From Clostridia bacterium (GTDB lineage Bacteria; Bacillota; Clostridia; UBA1381): DNA of 6,308 nucleotides. Shown piece after piece: positions 5,310 through 6,308 of this stretch. The notes beneath the pieces are model-generated. The model made no database searches and was not told the DNA's origin. It saw only the letters and a program-made list of their open reading frames with translations. The stretch's first letter is position 1. Each line of letters begins with the position of its first letter. The position numbers and the translations under genes are program-made. The stretch is from NCBI GenBank assembly GCA_900770405.1, contig CAAGKL010000243.1, positions 1 to 6,308 of the forward strand, written 5' to 3'.

Positions 5310-5326
5310 TGCGTTAAAAAAACGCA
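5310..5326 (-). promoter_or_regulatory. Small hairpin in the guaA leader
   Basis: On the minus strand TGCGTT pairs with AACGCA around five T, just ahead of the ribosome site. The leader is only about 40 nt, too short for a purine riboswitch aptamer. The hairpin may affect RNA stability or ribosome access; it is too weak and too close to the start to be called an attenuator. Confidence 0.35.
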
Positions 5327-5342
5327 ATATTATTACATAATA

Positions 5343-5371
5343 ATTATAGCTTTGGACATATGCGCTGTCAA
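5343..5371 (-). promoter_or_regulatory. Perfect-consensus sigma-A promoter of guaA
   Basis: On the minus strand TTGACA (5371-5366) and TATAAT (5348-5343) are 17 bases apart. Transcription should start near 5336, about 40 bases before the guaA ATG. Confidence 0.85.
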
Positions 5372-5629
5372 GCGGGGATTCGGGCGGAACATTTAGATAT
5401 TTGCAGTGTAAAATAGGGAACGGCCGCTGCTTTAAAGGAAAAAGCGATAACGGAAGGACCGAATTGCAAACGGCTTATGAGCAGCACAAAATTTGCATTG
5501 CACTTTTGCGATTTTGGGTTTATATAAGCGGAGCGGCTTTCACCTACAAAGAAACAGCATAAAACCGTGTAAGATGCTTATGTAAAGAGCAATATTCCAA
5601 GAAAAGTGATATTCAAAAAATAAATACGC

Positions 5630-5668
5630 AAAAAAATATTCCGCCGTTTTTCGGCGGAATATTTTTTT
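5630..5668. terminator. Bidirectional intrinsic terminator
   Basis: AAAAAAATATTCCGCCG (5630-5646) and its exact complement (5652-5668) form a perfect 17-bp stem with a five-T loop. The CCGCCG/CGGCGG core is closed by a run of seven A:T pairs at the base, so either strand ends in seven T. It would stop leftward transcripts from the hydrolase gene about 205 nt after its stop. No rightward gene leading into it is visible. Confidence 0.85.
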
Positions 5669-5783
5669 CGTTAAAAAAGAAATAGAAAAGAGAAGGAAAA
5701 TATGAAAAATGAAGTGTAACTATATATTACCCAGAAATTGTGGCGCGGCTATGGAGAGATTTTAAACAAACTGTAAAATAAAC

Positions 5784-5825
5784 GGCCGTTTTGACATATT
5801 GTAAAATTTATGCGGTCAAAACGCC
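5784..5825. repeat. Imperfect inverted repeat downstream of the hydrolase gene
   Basis: GTTTTGAC (5788-5795) and GTCAAAAC (5815-5822) pair perfectly, extended by GGC/GCC with one bulged C, around a 19-base A+T-rich loop. No T-run follows on either strand. It lies in the 3' untranslated region of the hydrolase transcript. It could shape the RNA end or be a protein site. Confidence 0.35.
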
Positions 5826-5872
5826 GCAAATACAAAAATCATCCCACCGGCGGAGGGGGCGATAAGCCGATT

Positions 5873-6308
5873 TTATATTCTTTTTTCCAGCCATCCGCGG
5901 ATATATTCATAAATCTCGGCGTTTTTGCGTTCATTTAGAATTTCGTGGCGAAGTCCGGGATAAAGCTTCAGAGTAAGGTCGGAAACGCCCGCTTTCTTAA
6001 AAGTATTATAAGCCGCGGCCGCGCCCTTTGCCCCGCCGACGGGGTCGTCCGCGCCGGAGATAAAGAGCACAGGCATTGCGGTATCCATTTTGTTAACATT
6101 TCCCTGCTTTCCGACAAAGCGGATTCCGCCAAGCATTTCGTAAAAAAGGCCGACGGTGGCGTCCTCTCCGCAAAGAGGGTCCGCAATATAGCGGTCCACA
6201 TTATCCGGATTGGCGGAAAGCCAGTCGAACTCGGTGCGCTTTGGCTCGAAGGGTTTGTTATAGCTGCCGAAAGCAAGGCTGTTGACGGTTTTGCTTGTTG
6301 TGCCGAAG
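5873..6308 (-). CDS. Alpha/beta hydrolase, lysophospholipase (PldB/monoacylglycerol lipase)-like, C-terminal part
   Basis: The frame is open from the right edge of the window to TAA 5875-5873, giving 144 C-terminal residues. A GTG at 6199 is internal and not the true start. The visible part begins with GTTSKTVNSLAFGSYNKPF, typical of the lid region of serine alpha/beta hydrolases of the lysophospholipase/monoglyceride lipase group. The core beta strand MPVLFISGADDPVGG carries the acid residue of the triad (the Asp before Pro-Val), and YPGLRHEILNE carries the catalytic His. The nucleophile elbow (GxSxG) should lie beyond the edge. The family cleaves acyl esters of lipids or other small substrates; the substrate here cannot be told. 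It is transcribed towards guaA but separated by about 575 bases and a strong terminator. Confidence 0.85.
   Translation of the reverse strand, partial: FGTTSKTVNSLAFGSYNKPFEPKRTEFDWLSANPDNVDRYIADPLCGEDATVGLFYEMLGGIRFVGKQGNVNKMDTAMPVLFISGADDPVGGAKGAAAAYNTFKKAGVSDLTLKLYPGLRHEILNERKNAEIYEYIRGWLEKRI

Larger units (their letters stand above)
5372..5872. other. Intergenic stretch without a convincing gene
   Basis: About 500 bases separate the guaA promoter from the end of the hydrolase gene. I find no ORF with both a ribosome site and useful length on either strand, and no tRNA or rRNA. It holds the perfect bidirectional hairpin at 5630-5668, a five-codon mini-ORF with a good ribosome site at 5702, and an imperfect inverted repeat at 5784-5825. 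The stretch 5401-5629 shows nothing I can name. Confidence 0.6.

Noticed and set aside
5298..5327. TTG start at 5327 that would add ten residues to GuaA
   Set aside because: The extension covers the leader hairpin and ribosome site, and the conserved GuaA N-terminus begins at the ATG at 5297.
4269..5396. Long open frame of 375 codons on the plus strand opposite guaA
   Set aside because: It is the antisense shadow of the clearly real guaA gene, which has G+C-rich codons. It has low-complexity composition, no ribosome site and no recognisable domain.
5464..5498. TGCAAA/TTTGCA inverted pair in the guaA-hydrolase gap
   Set aside because: Only six bases pair over a long loop, with nothing else to support a structure.
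5791..5820. TTGACA at 5791 as a possible rightward promoter
   Set aside because: No acceptable -10 box lies 15-19 bases downstream. The hexamer is explained as part of the inverted repeat.

Overview
The window joins a chromosomal region to the right-hand end of an integrated mobile element. Two genes look like backbone: guaA (GMP synthase) and the 3' part of an alpha/beta hydrolase (lysophospholipase-like). Both are fairly G+C-rich. Strong AGGAGG-type ribosome sites, consensus sigma-A promoters and the protein types suggest a Clostridia-class Firmicute, perhaps a gut Oscillospiraceae or Lachnospiraceae relative. The taxonomic guess is inference.

Layout, left to right. Bases 1-2091 hold a tight leftward gene cluster. 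Read in its own direction it runs xis-like HTH gene, tyrosine integrase, ribbon-helix-helix (MobC-like) protein, then a RepA-like AAA ATPase that leaves the window. Bases 2092-2379 are a divergent control region. It carries a perfect-consensus leftward promoter (TTGACA-17-TATAAT), a strong rightward promoter, and a repeated word (TATACTAAACA-like) in both. Rightward from there come an XRE-family repressor (2380-2910) and an A+T-rich gene for an unrecognised single-pass membrane protein (2968-3621), closed by a perfect 14-bp hairpin terminator. Bases 3622-3770 are non-coding and carry two 11-bp-phased direct repeats and two more hairpins next to the guaA stop codon.

The simplest reading is an integrative and mobilizable element inserted at the 3' end of guaA, a reported integration hotspot, leaving the guaA reading frame intact. 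The XRE protein probably represses the divergent xis-int-mob-rep operon and itself. When repression is lifted, one transcript would supply excision, relaxosome and replication functions. The membrane protein sits in a typical cargo position between the repressor and the attachment site. It is the best candidate here for an undescribed function, perhaps host protection or exclusion, but nothing in the sequence proves that.

Right of guaA, bases 5372-5872 are about 500 bp without a convincing gene. This stretch contains a perfect 17-bp bidirectional terminator hairpin, an imperfect inverted repeat and a five-codon mini-ORF. I saw no tRNA, rRNA, CRISPR array or insertion sequence.
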